Source of the DNA: Acidisphaera sp035272265
GTDB lineage: Bacteria > Pseudomonadota > Alphaproteobacteria > Acetobacterales > Acetobacteraceae
Reading direction: 5' to 3'
NCBI GenBank assembly: GCA_035272265.1
Contig: DATEQV010000244.1
Location: 1-22,507 of the forward strand
DNA: 22,507 bases
Under the pieces are notes generated by a model that searched no databases, was not told where the DNA came from, and saw only the letters and a program-made list of their open reading frames with translations. Below are positions 1 through 6,575 of the stretch, piece after piece. The translations under genes and the position numbers were made by a program. Each line of letters starts with the position of its first letter. Position 1 is the stretch's first letter.

Positions 1-917
1 CGCACATCATCGCCATCATACCGCGCAGCTTCTTCGACGCGCTCGCGGGCGGCGATCTGTTGCAGACGCTGCTGATCTCCATCCTGACCGGCGCCGTCGT
101 CACCGGGATGGGCGAGCGGGCAGCGCCGATCGCCCACGTCATCGACACTGCCGGACAGATCTTCTTCCGCATCATCGGCGTGATCGTGAAGCTCGCGCCG
201 CTCGGGGCGTTCGGGGCGATGGCGTTCACCATCGGCGAGTACGGGATCAGCAAGCTCGGGAACCTGGCCGGACTGATCGCGACCTTCTACCTGACGAGCC
301 TGCTCTTCGTGTTCGTGGTGCTCGGCTTCATCGCCTGGATGGTCGGCTTCTCGATCATCCGCTTCATCGTCTACATCAAGGACGAGTTGCTGATCGTGCT
401 CGGGACCTCGTCCTCCGAGACCGTGCTGCCGCAGATCATGCTGAAAATGGAGGGGCTCGGCGCCTCCAAGCCGGTGGTCGGGCTGGTGATCCCGACCGGC
501 TACAGCTTCAACCTCGACGGCACGAACATCTACATGACACTGGCGACGCTGTTCCTCGCCCAGGCGGTGGGCGCGGACCTCAGCTTCGGCCAGTACGCCA
601 CCATCATCCTTGTCGCCATGCTGACGTCGAAGGGCGCATCGGGCGTCACGGGCGCCGGCTTCATCACACTGGCGGCGACGCTCGCCGCGATTCCGAACAA
701 CCCCGTGCCGGTCGCCGCGATGACCCTCGTGCTCGGGATCGACAAGTTCATGAGCGAATGCCGCGCGCTGACGAACCTCGTCGGCAACGGCGTGGCGACG
801 ATCGTGGTCAGCGCATGGGAGAACGAACTCGACCGCGACCGCCTCAGGGCGGCGATGGCGCATCCTGGGACGATGGGCGACCTGATCGAGGCGGAGCCTC
901 TCGACCACGCCATCTGA
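1..917 (+). CDS. dctA: C4-dicarboxylate/cation symporter, DctA type (5' truncated)
   Basis: Inner-membrane sodium- or proton-coupled importer of C4-dicarboxylates (succinate, fumarate, malate) of the DAACS (glutamate/dicarboxylate symporter) family. The window opens inside the gene: the frame is open from base 3, so the TTG at 60 is not the real start. About 305 C-terminal residues are visible, against about 430 for the whole family protein. Family signatures are clear: the serine-rich re-entrant loop GTSSSETVLPQ, the substrate/cation segment GYSFNLDGTNIYMT, a second re-entrant loop KGASGVTGAGF, and the last helix with DKFMSECRALTNLVGNGVAT. These match DctA better than GltP. The gene ends 21 bp from a convergent gene. 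The family assignment is firm; the precise substrate is inferred. Confidence 0.87.
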   Translation, partial: HIIAIIPRSFFDALAGGDLLQTLLISILTGAVVTGMGERAAPIAHVIDTAGQIFFRIIGVIVKLAPLGAFGAMAFTIGEYGISKLGNLAGLIATFYLTSLLFVFVVLGFIAWMVGFSIIRFIVYIKDELLIVLGTSSSETVLPQIMLKMEGLGASKPVVGLVIPTGYSFNLDGTNIYMTLATLFLAQAVGADLSFGQYATIILVAMLTSKGASGVTGAGFITLAATLAAIPNNPVPVAAMTLVLGIDKFMSECRALTNLVGNGVATIVVSAWENELDRDRLRAAMAHPGTMGDLIEAEPLDHAI

Positions 918-938
918 CGAAGGATCGCGACTCGACCG

Positions 939-1706
939 TCAGTCCGCGGCGGCGGCGAGCGGCGCGCCCTGGCGTTCGGCGACGGCGTCGCCGAACGCCT
1001 CGAAGATGCGGCGAGACAGCCGGTCGGCCGTCCAGTCGTATTCCGGGTGCCACTGCACGCCGACGACGAAACGGCGGGTGCCGACGCGCACCGCCTCGAC
1101 GGTGCCGTCCGGCGCCCAGGCCTCGGCCACCAGGCCGTCGGCCAACCGCTCGATGCCCTGGTTGTGCAGCGAGTTGACGCGGATCTCCCCTGCCCCCGCC
1201 AGCCGGTGCAGCCAGGACCCCGGTGCCAATCGCACGGTGTGCGCCTTGCCGATGCGGATCGCCTGGGCGGGCTGCATGGGCGTGGAGTGGTCCATCCGCC
1301 CGGGCAGGTCCTGCAGCCGCTGGTGCAGCGTGCCGCCGAGGGCGACGTTCAGCTCCTGCATGCCGCGGCAGATCGCCAGCATCGGCACGCCCGCCCGCAC
1401 GGCGGCGCGGATCAGCGGCAGCGTGGCGGAGTCGCGCGAGTGGTCCTCGGGCGTGCCCTCCGGATGCGGCGGCCCGCCATACAGGCTCGGCTGCACGTTC
1501 GACCGGCTGCCGGTCAGCACGATGCCGTCCAGGCGGTCGAGCAGCACCGACGGGTCGGACGCCTCGCCGCAGGCGGGGATCAGCACCGGCACGGCGCCGA
1601 CGATCGCGCACAGCGCGCGGATATAGGTGTCGGACGCGGCGTGGTTCGACATCCCGTAGGGGCCGAAGGCCTTGGTGCAGCAGCTCACGCCGATCAACGG
1701 TTTCAT
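939..1706 (-). CDS. Gamma-glutamyl-gamma-aminobutyrate hydrolase family protein (peptidase C26)
   Basis: Class I glutamine amidotransferase-like hydrolase of 255 residues, the size of PuuD-type enzymes that cleave gamma-glutamyl-GABA in putrescine breakdown. The nucleophile elbow AICRGMQELN places the catalytic Cys at 113, and GVQWHPEYD supplies His219 and Glu221, completing the triad. The oxyanion-region motif LTGSRSNVQPSLYGG is near residues 64-78, as in the PuuD branch rather than in synthetase-linked amidotransferase domains. The start is ATG at 1706. It stands alone, convergent with the dicarboxylate transporter and 164 bp from the downstream end of lolA. No other polyamine gene is nearby, so the substrate could be another gamma-glutamyl compound. 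Confidence 0.85.
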   Translation of the reverse strand: MKPLIGVSCCTKAFGPYGMSNHAASDTYIRALCAIVGAVPVLIPACGEASDPSVLLDRLDGIVLTGSRSNVQPSLYGGPPHPEGTPEDHSRDSATLPLIRAAVRAGVPMLAICRGMQELNVALGGTLHQRLQDLPGRMDHSTPMQPAQAIRIGKAHTVRLAPGSWLHRLAGAGEIRVNSLHNQGIERLADGLVAEAWAPDGTVEAVRVGTRRFVVGVQWHPEYDWTADRLSRRIFEAFGDAVAERQGAPLAAAAD

Positions 1707-1846
1707 CGCGTCACTCCCACCGCCAGGATAGCGCCCGGCGATTGCGACAGAATGAAGTCATTCACGCCGCGTCGCACGTGCATTCTCGGTAACGGCGACC
1801 CAAGCCCTGTGCGGTTCGCAGTTGAATGACCTCAGACACGCAAAAA

Positions 1847-1860
1847 CCGCGCCGCTGCGG
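1847..1860 (-). terminator. Possible weak intrinsic terminator after lolA
   Basis: Read on the minus strand, a CCGC/GCGG stem with a six-base loop is followed directly by TTTTT (plus-strand A-run 1842-1846), 14 bp past the lolA stop. The stem is only 4 bp, so the call is weak. Confidence 0.35.
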
Positions 1861-1873
1861 CCCCAGTGGTCCT

Positions 1874-2509
1874 TCAGTGGCCCTGGTTGTTCTGGAAGAA
1901 GCGGGGATCGACGAACTCGAACAGCTTCGGGTCGACCGAGACGCCGGTCTGGATGTTGTAGAGCGACACCCGAGTCGACCGGCGCTGGGCGTCGATCACC
2001 GTCCAGCCGCGCAAGGTCAGCGGGTCGTCGGTGAAGTTCAGCGTCAGGCTGCCGTCGCCCGGCGACGCGGTGTGCAACACCGTCACCTCGATCTGCCCCG
2101 GCTGGCGTCGGAAATCCGTCACCGTCACCTCGCCCGACAGCGAAATCCTATCGCGAAGCAGCAGGCCGAGCGGGGTCTGCCCGATCGGGATGTTGCTGGT
2201 CTGCTCGAGCTGGCTGTCGTGGAACACCACCAGCCCGTGGCCGGCGACCAGCAGCAGCGGACTCGGCGGATCGTACTGGAACCGCATCCGCCCGGGCCGC
2301 GCGAGCCACGCCGTGCCGCGCGAGATCTGGCCGTCCGAGGCGACTTGCAGGAACTGCGCCTTCAGCGTCTTCACGCCGTCCAGATAGGCCTCGAGCCGGG
2401 CCACGTCGGCGCGGTCCCGGTCGGTGAGCGCGTACGGCACCTGCGCCAACGCCGCTCGGCCGGCGAGCAACAGGACGGGGACGGCGGCGAGCAGGATGCG
2501 GCGGTTCAT
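1874..2509 (-). CDS. lolA: Outer-membrane lipoprotein carrier protein LolA
   Basis: Periplasmic chaperone that takes lipoproteins released by LolCDE and delivers them to the outer membrane. The protein has 211 residues: a signal peptide (MNRRILLAAVPVLLLAGRAALA, cleavage about residue 22), then the LolA fold with the family pattern VKTLKAQFLQ near residue 46 and GRMRFQYDPPSPLLLVAGHG near residues 73-92. The C-terminal part carries the usual DPLTLRGW segment. I chose ATG at 2509 because it opens a typical signal peptide; an ATG three codons upstream (2518) is possible. It lies 44 bp after the MFS gene on the same strand and is probably co-transcribed with it. Alphaproteobacterial LolA is divergent, but the pattern is recognisable. 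Confidence 0.85.
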   Translation of the reverse strand: MNRRILLAAVPVLLLAGRAALAQVPYALTDRDRADVARLEAYLDGVKTLKAQFLQVASDGQISRGTAWLARPGRMRFQYDPPSPLLLVAGHGLVVFHDSQLEQTSNIPIGQTPLGLLLRDRISLSGEVTVTDFRRQPGQIEVTVLHTASPGDGSLTLNFTDDPLTLRGWTVIDAQRRSTRVSLYNIQTGVSVDPKLFEFVDPRFFQNNQGH

Positions 2510-2553
2510 GCAGCCCATGTGGGGGTTGGCAACGCGACGCGCGAGGCGCGCCG

Positions 2554-3792
2554 CTACTCGGCGGCCGGCACGAGCTCCGCGTCCGCCGCATGGGCCCAGA
2601 GCTCCGGCTCCAGCTCCTCGCGCCGGTCCGGGAAGGCCAGCGCGCACCCCATCGTGACCAGCGCGAAGGCGGCCAGCACCAGCAGCACGGCACTCAGGCT
2701 GCCGGTGCGGTCGTGCAGCAGGCCGACCAGCGGCGGCGCCGAGGCGGCGCCCAGGAAGCCCACGAAGAAGCGGACCGAGTACATCCGCGTCCGCAACGCC
2801 GGCGAGAGGTAGCGGGCGGTCATCGTCTCGTTGACCGTCACCTGGCCGAAGATCACCGCCGCCACCACGCCGGCGAGCGGCAGCACCAGCCAGCCGTCGG
2901 CGAAGGCCAGCCCCGCCATCGCCGGCGCGAGGATCAGCCCGAACGGCAGGAAGACGCGCTTGAGCGTGGTGCGGTCGATAGCCCGCCCGACCGAGAACTG
3001 CGTCAGCGCGCCGCACAGCGTGACCCCGAACGCCGCCAGCCCGACCAGCGGCAGCAGGCCCGGGGCCGAGGCCAGGCGCTCGGCCATCAGCTTGGGCAGC
3101 AGCACGGTGAAGGCGTTGAACACCAGGCCCGAGGACGCCGCGATCAGCAGCAGCACGACCACGGCGCGGCGCACGAGGTGGCGGGGAATTGCCGGGAACG
3201 GCCGGCCGCTGCGGTGGCCGATCACGTCCGGCCCGGACAGCCGCAGCCACAGCGCGCCGCCGAGGACCGCCAGCGCGCCGGGCACGATGAAGGCCCAGCG
3301 CCAGCCGCCATGCGCCAGCAGGAACGCGGTGATCACCGGGGCGAGAGCGACGCCGACATTGCCGAACACGCCGTTCATCCCGACCGCCCGGCCAACCTTG
3401 TCGCCCGCCGCGTCCACCAGCATCGCTGTCCCGATCGGGTGGTAGATCGCCGAGAACAGGCCGGCCGTCGCCAGCGCGACCGCCAGCATCCAGGGCGCGG
3501 TGGCAAATCCGCAGCCGATCAGCGACAGGCCGGTGCCGATAAAGAACACCGCCAGCAGCGGCACCCGCCCGACGCGCTGCGCGAGCCACCCCTGCGGCAG
3601 CGAGAACAGGCCGTAGAGCACGAACATGCCGGTCGCGAGCGACAGGATCTCGCCGTAGTCGGTGCCGAACCCGCTACCGCTTACGGCCATCGCCAGCACA
3701 GCCGTGGGCAGGATCAGCAGCGAGTAGTGCGTGATCAGATGTGCGTAATTGATCAGCCCGATCCGCACCCGCTGGCCGTCCATCGCCCTCAC
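2554..3792 (-). CDS. Major facilitator superfamily transporter
   Basis: Twelve-helix inner-membrane transporter of 412 residues. The first half shows the loop 2-3 motif region GWLAQRVGRVPLLA (residues about 68-81) and the second half a matching GRAIDRTTLKRVFLP. Hydrophobic segments fill the sequence, with a hydrophilic stretch around residues 195-208 between the two halves. The start is GTG at 3792, preceded by GGGAG at a 6-base spacing; an ATG three codons later (3783) is also possible. The ribosome site lies inside a perfect 14-bp palindrome that abuts the MITE-like element upstream. The substrate cannot be read from the sequence; small-molecule or drug efflux is possible but not shown. The gene is followed by lolA. 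Confidence 0.82.
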   Translation of the reverse strand: MRAMDGQRVRIGLINYAHLITHYSLLILPTAVLAMAVSGSGFGTDYGEILSLATGMFVLYGLFSLPQGWLAQRVGRVPLLAVFFIGTGLSLIGCGFATAPWMLAVALATAGLFSAIYHPIGTAMLVDAAGDKVGRAVGMNGVFGNVGVALAPVITAFLLAHGGWRWAFIVPGALAVLGGALWLRLSGPDVIGHRSGRPFPAIPRHLVRRAVVVLLLIAASSGLVFNAFTVLLPKLMAERLASAPGLLPLVGLAAFGVTLCGALTQFSVGRAIDRTTLKRVFLPFGLILAPAMAGLAFADGWLVLPLAGVVAAVIFGQVTVNETMTARYLSPALRTRMYSVRFFVGFLGAASAPPLVGLLHDRTGSLSAVLLVLAAFALVTMGCALAFPDRREELEPELWAHAADAELVPAAE

Positions 3793-3798
3793 CGTTCG

Positions 3799-3812
3799 CT
3801 CCCGCGCGGGAG
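3799..3812 (-). promoter_or_regulatory. Palindrome covering the MFS ribosome binding site
   Basis: CTCCCGCGCGGGAG is a perfect 14-bp palindrome. On the minus strand its distal half contains the GGGAG that serves the GTG start at 3792. As RNA it could fold and mask the ribosome site, or it could be an operator. The inserted element begins at the very next base (3813). Confidence 0.35.
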
Positions 3813-3960
3813 CCTAGCAGCCTGTCGGAGTTAAGCACAAACCACGAACAAATCGGAGATTTCTTTCGATACTTCGCAGTTCTGCACAACAAGAGAATCC
3901 GCCGGTGGCCGTTGGCGACATATTCATCCGCAAAACTGCTAACTCCGACAGGCTGCTAGG
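3813..3960. mobile_element. MITE-like non-autonomous element with 21-bp terminal inverted repeats
   Basis: The ends at 3813-3833 and 3940-3960 are perfect 21-bp inverted repeats (CCTAGCAGCCTGTCGGAGTT plus A). The interior of 106 bp holds no gene and is richer in A+T than its neighbours. CTAG occurs at each outer edge, so the true element could be CAGCCTGTCGG... flanked by a 4-bp CTAG target duplication; this would suit IS5-like YTAR targets or IS1182-type palindromic targets (family rules; the assignment is inference). No transposase is present, so mobility would need one supplied in trans. It sits in the divergent space between the MFS and KGG genes. Confidence 0.75.
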
Positions 3961-4097
3961 ATGTCGCCGATCGGTGCCGAAGCGCCGGTTGTGCGCGCGA
4001 GACCTGCACTACAGGCACCCCAAGCCGAGGCGGCATGTCGGAACGTTAACTTAAAACGCGGCAACACAATGATTTCACCAGCTTCAATCGTTCCAGA

Positions 4098-4123
4098 TGA
4101 ACCAAAAGCGGCCGAGCTGTGTT
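4098..4123 (+). promoter_or_regulatory. Candidate EcfG-type general stress promoter
   Basis: TGAACC and TGTTT, with 17 bases between TGAAC and TGTT, resemble the alphaproteobacterial EcfG consensus (GGAAC, 16-17 bases, CGTT) with one mismatch in each half. It lies 56 bp upstream of the KGG gene start. KGG proteins are commonly stress-induced, which makes the site plausible, but the match is imperfect. The remaining 3961-4097 stretch shows nothing I can name. Confidence 0.28.
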
Positions 4124-4178
4124 TGGATGCATACACGGGCGGTCCGCAGAGATCGCGAGACATCACAGGAGCCGGAGC

Positions 4179-4475
4179 ATGGCGGAACAAAAAAAAGGCG
4201 GCACCAGCAACCGCGGGTTCGCATCGATGGACCCCGCCAAGCAGCGGGCGATCGCCTCCAAGGGCGGCAGCAGCGTGCCGCCGGAGAAGCGGCCGTTCGC
4301 GCAGAACCACAAGCTGGCTGCCGAAGCCGGCCGCAAGGGCGGCGAGAATTCGCATGGCGGCCGCCGCCGCGAGCGCGAGATCGAGACCAACGTGCCCGAT
4401 GACGGCGGCACTCACGGGACCGAGAGGCACGAGGCGGCACCCAGTCACGGAGTGAGGGTGCCGGAGCACAACTGA
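4179..4475 (+). CDS. KGG-repeat general stress protein (YciG/con-10 type)
   Basis: Small hydrophilic protein of 98 residues. It carries two KGG motifs, in GFASMDPAKQRAIASKGG (ending about residue 32) and HKLAAEAGRKGGENSHGG (about residues 45-62), the signature of the YciG/GsiB/con-10 stress-induced family. Such proteins are abundant after starvation, desiccation or osmotic stress; their molecular role is unclear. The tail from about residue 63 is charged and looks disordered. The start is ATG at 4179, preceded by AGGAG at 4167-4171 with a seven-base gap; the upstream in-frame ATG at 4119 has no such site. It stands alone, divergent from the MFS gene and separated from it by the inserted element. 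Confidence 0.8.
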   Translation: MAEQKKGGTSNRGFASMDPAKQRAIASKGGSSVPPEKRPFAQNHKLAAEAGRKGGENSHGGRRREREIETNVPDDGGTHGTERHEAAPSHGVRVPEHN

Positions 4476-4540
4476 GCCAACGGACCACGAACAAGCCCGG
4501 CCGCACGCCGGGCGGGACGCGTCGCATCTCGATTTCACCC

Positions 4541-4632
4541 GTCATGACCGGCCTTGTGCCGGTCATCCACGACTTTCTTGCTTTCCAGCGGCCGGCGAAG
4601 TCGTGGATGGCCGGGCCAAGCCCGGCCATGAC
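4541..4632. repeat. Dispersed palindromic repeat (GTCATGGCCGGG family), possible bidirectional terminator
   Basis: Two imperfect inverted arms of about 36 bp (4541-4577 and 4598-4632), each of the form GTCATG-CCGG-CTTG-CCGG-CATCCACGACTT, surround a 20-bp centre. Each arm also folds by itself. It lies between the convergent KGG gene and ccmI, where a strong stem would stop transcription from both sides. Related units occur at 16396-16490. Confidence 0.7.
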
Positions 4633-4675
4633 GGTAAATGTAGCGGCCGGCCGGTTCCAGTCGGCTGGGACCACC

Positions 4676-5395
4676 CTAGTCGGCCGGCGCGTCCTTGATG
4701 CGGCGCTCGGCCATCGGGCGCCAGGGCGCGTCGGCCGGCGCCTCGGCCAGCGCGCGGCGGAACAGGGCCGCCGCCTCCGGCGTCACCACGCCGCTCATCT
4801 CCGTCAGCACCTCGGCCGTCTCGGCCCCGAGCGTGGGATCGAACCGTGTCGCCAGCGCCGTCTGCCATGCCGTCGCGGCGGCCTGGAAATCGCCCCGGCT
4901 GAGCTCGAGGCTGCCCAGCATCACGTAACCCTTGCGGGCTTCCTCCGACTTCGGATCGAGCTTGGCCAGCACGCCGCGCAGCTGGGTGGCGAGGTGTGTC
5001 GCCTCCTTGGCCCGCGCCTCGGCCGCCGCCCGCCGCGCCGCCAGGGGCTCCGCCGGCAGCTCGGGCGAGCCGCCGATCAGGTACAGGCCGAGAGCCGCGG
5101 CCGGGATGATCGCCAGCGTGGCATAGAGCGGGAACCGGCTGGTGCGCCGGGCTTCGCCGTCATGGTCGGTGTCGGCCGCGAGCAACCGGCGCTGCACCTC
5201 CAGCACGGCCGCTTCGTGCTCGGTCTCGGTCAGCCGCCCGTCCTCGCGCTCGCGGTCCAGCTCGTCGAGTTGCGCGCGGTGCAGCGCCAGCGCCGCCTCG
5301 CGGCGCCCGCGGGCTGCCGCGCCCTGCCGGAGCGTCATCAGCCCGAGCGGCACCAGCGCGGCGAGCGCGAGCAGGCCAAGCGAAACCCAGATCAT
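4676..5395 (-). CDS. ccmI: c-type cytochrome biogenesis protein CcmI
   Basis: Membrane-anchored apocytochrome chaperone of the haem-ligation complex; it holds the C-terminus of unfolded cytochrome c for CcmF/CcmH. The 239 residues start with a transmembrane helix (2-20), then a charged coiled-coil loop with LDELDREREDGRLTETEHE (about 44-61) typical of CcmI. A second helix spans 89-107, followed by a periplasmic part with TPR-like helices (GYVMLGSLELSRGDFQAAATAWQTAL). The ATG at 5395 overlaps the ccmH stop by one base (TGATG), showing translational coupling. It is the last gene of the ccm operon and ends just before the 4541-4632 palindrome. The periplasmic part is short compared with enterobacterial CcmH C-terminal domains but normal for a two-helix alphaproteobacterial CcmI. 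Confidence 0.88.
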   Translation of the reverse strand: MIWVSLGLLALAALVPLGLMTLRQGAAARGRREAALALHRAQLDELDREREDGRLTETEHEAAVLEVQRRLLAADTDHDGEARRTSRFPLYATLAIIPAAALGLYLIGGSPELPAEPLAARRAAAEARAKEATHLATQLRGVLAKLDPKSEEARKGYVMLGSLELSRGDFQAAATAWQTALATRFDPTLGAETAEVLTEMSGVVTPEAAALFRRALAEAPADAPWRPMAERRIKDAPAD

Positions 5396-5847
5396 CAGGG
5401 TTCCAGCAGCCGTGCCAGCCGGGCGCGCTCGTCACCGGACAGAGGAGCAGGCGGCGCCGGACGGCGCCGCCGGGCCAGGACCACCGCCGCCGCCCCGGCG
5501 CCCACGGCGAGCAGGGGCGAGGCCCACAGCAGCAGCGTGATCGGCTCGAACGGCGGGCGCAGGCGGACGAAGTCGCCATAGCGCGCGACCATCCAGGCGA
5601 TGATCTGCTGGTTGGTCTCGCCTTGCGCCACGCGCACCCGGATGTCGTGGCGCAGGTCGCGCGCGAGGTCGGCGTCGCTCTCCTCGATGCTCTCGTTCTG
5701 GCAGACGAGGCAGCGGAGCTGCCGCCCGATCGCCTCCGCGCGCGCTTCCTGCGCCGGGCTGGCCATCACCTCGTCGGGACTGCTGATGGCGTGCGCGGGC
5801 AGTGCAAGCGCACAGAGAAGCGCCAGCATGGCCAGCGCATGCCTCAC
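5395..5847 (-). CDS. ccmH: Cytochrome c maturation thiol-disulfide protein CcmH
   Basis: Membrane-anchored periplasmic protein that reduces or presents the CXXCH cysteines of apocytochrome c to the haem lyase. From GTG at 5847 it has 150 residues: signal peptide (cleavage after PAHA, residue 20), the redox motif LRCLVCQN with Cys46 and Cys49, the family segment DLRHDIRVRVAQGETNQQIIAWMVARYGDF, and a transmembrane helix at about 102-124. The frame stays open upstream to an ATG at 6018 that overlaps the ccmG stop (ATGA). Using it would add 57 residues, largely encoded by the 5871-5978 palindrome, and would bury the signal peptide. GTG 5847 is therefore my choice; ATG 5829 is another option. It is coupled to ccmI by TGATG. 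Confidence 0.85.
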   Translation of the reverse strand: MRHALAMLALLCALALPAHAISSPDEVMASPAQEARAEAIGRQLRCLVCQNESIEESDADLARDLRHDIRVRVAQGETNQQIIAWMVARYGDFVRLRPPFEPITLLLWASPLLAVGAGAAAVVLARRRRPAPPAPLSGDERARLARLLEP

Positions 5848-5870
5848 ACCATCAAGCGCCCATCGCACTC

Positions 5871-5978
5871 CGTCATCGCGAGCCGCCACTTGGCGGCGTG
5901 GCGATCCAGGGCCGCGCGACAGACGCTTATCACGTTGCCCTGGATCGCCACGCCGGCTGACGCCGGCTCGCGATGACG
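5871..5978. repeat. 108-bp palindromic repeat (CGTCATCGCGAG family), copy A, between ccmG and ccmH
   Basis: Outer ends CGTCATCGCGAGCC (5871-5884) and its complement (5965-5978) close two arms of about 45 bp that include GTGGCGATCCAGGG and its complement, around a loop containing ACAGACGCTTATCA. The element is 108 bp, a multiple of three, and has no stop in the ccmH frame. It fills the ccmG-ccmH gap within an otherwise overlapping operon. Sister copies are at 13836-13888 (half), 14246-14341 and 17368-17463. Confidence 0.85.
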
Positions 5979-6014
5979 CTGAGCCGCGAAACAGGACCGA
6001 CGCCCGCACCCGGC

Positions 6015-6575
6015 TCATGAGTAGGTCTTCAGCAGCGGCTTGAGGCCATGCGCGATGATGTCGTCGGTAAGCGCCCCCGGCCAGCGCGCGCGGATGATGC
6101 CGTCGGTATCGACGAAGAACGTCTCCGGCACGCCATAGACGCCGAAGTCGATCGCCGTCTGTCCCGGATCGTCGCGCGCCAGCCGCGCATACGGATTGCC
6201 GTTGCGCGCGAGGTAGGCGGCGGTCGCGGCGGCCTTGTCCTTGTAGGCGATGCCCCACACCGCGACGCCCTGCTTGTGCAGCTGGTCGAGCAGCGGCGCC
6301 TCCTCCACGCACGGGATGCACCAGCTGGCGAAGAAGTTGATCAGCACCGGCGTGCCCGCCGCCATCACGTCGGCACTCGAAAAGCCGGGGCCGTTGTCGC
6401 CCGGCAGATCGAAGGTCGGGATCCGCTTGCCGATCAGCGGGCTCGGGACGCCGCGCGGGTCGTAGGTGCCCTCGCGCATCCGGCCGAGCAGCGCGTAGAA
6501 ACCGAGGCCCGCGCTGGCCGCGATCGCGAGCGGCGCCCAGAGCAGAAGCCGGCGATCGAGGGGGACGTTGGACAT
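6015..6575 (-). CDS. ccmG: Thiol:disulfide interchange protein CcmG/DsbE
   Basis: Membrane-tethered periplasmic thioredoxin that keeps apocytochrome c and CcmH reduced for haem attachment. The 186 residues comprise an N-terminal anchor helix (about 10-30), then a thioredoxin fold with the active site WCIPC (Cys86, Cys89) in FFASWCIPCVEEAPLL. The cis-proline loop is GVYGVPETFFVD and the GVAVWGIAYKD strand is typical of CcmG. ATG at 6575 overlaps the ccmF stop by one base (TAATG). At the other end the stop codon overlaps an ATG in the ccmH frame. Length and motifs are normal for the family. Confidence 0.92.
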   Translation of the reverse strand: MSNVPLDRRLLLWAPLAIAASAGLGFYALLGRMREGTYDPRGVPSPLIGKRIPTFDLPGDNGPGFSSADVMAAGTPVLINFFASWCIPCVEEAPLLDQLHKQGVAVWGIAYKDKAAATAAYLARNGNPYARLARDDPGQTAIDFGVYGVPETFFVDTDGIIRARWPGALTDDIIAHGLKPLLKTYS

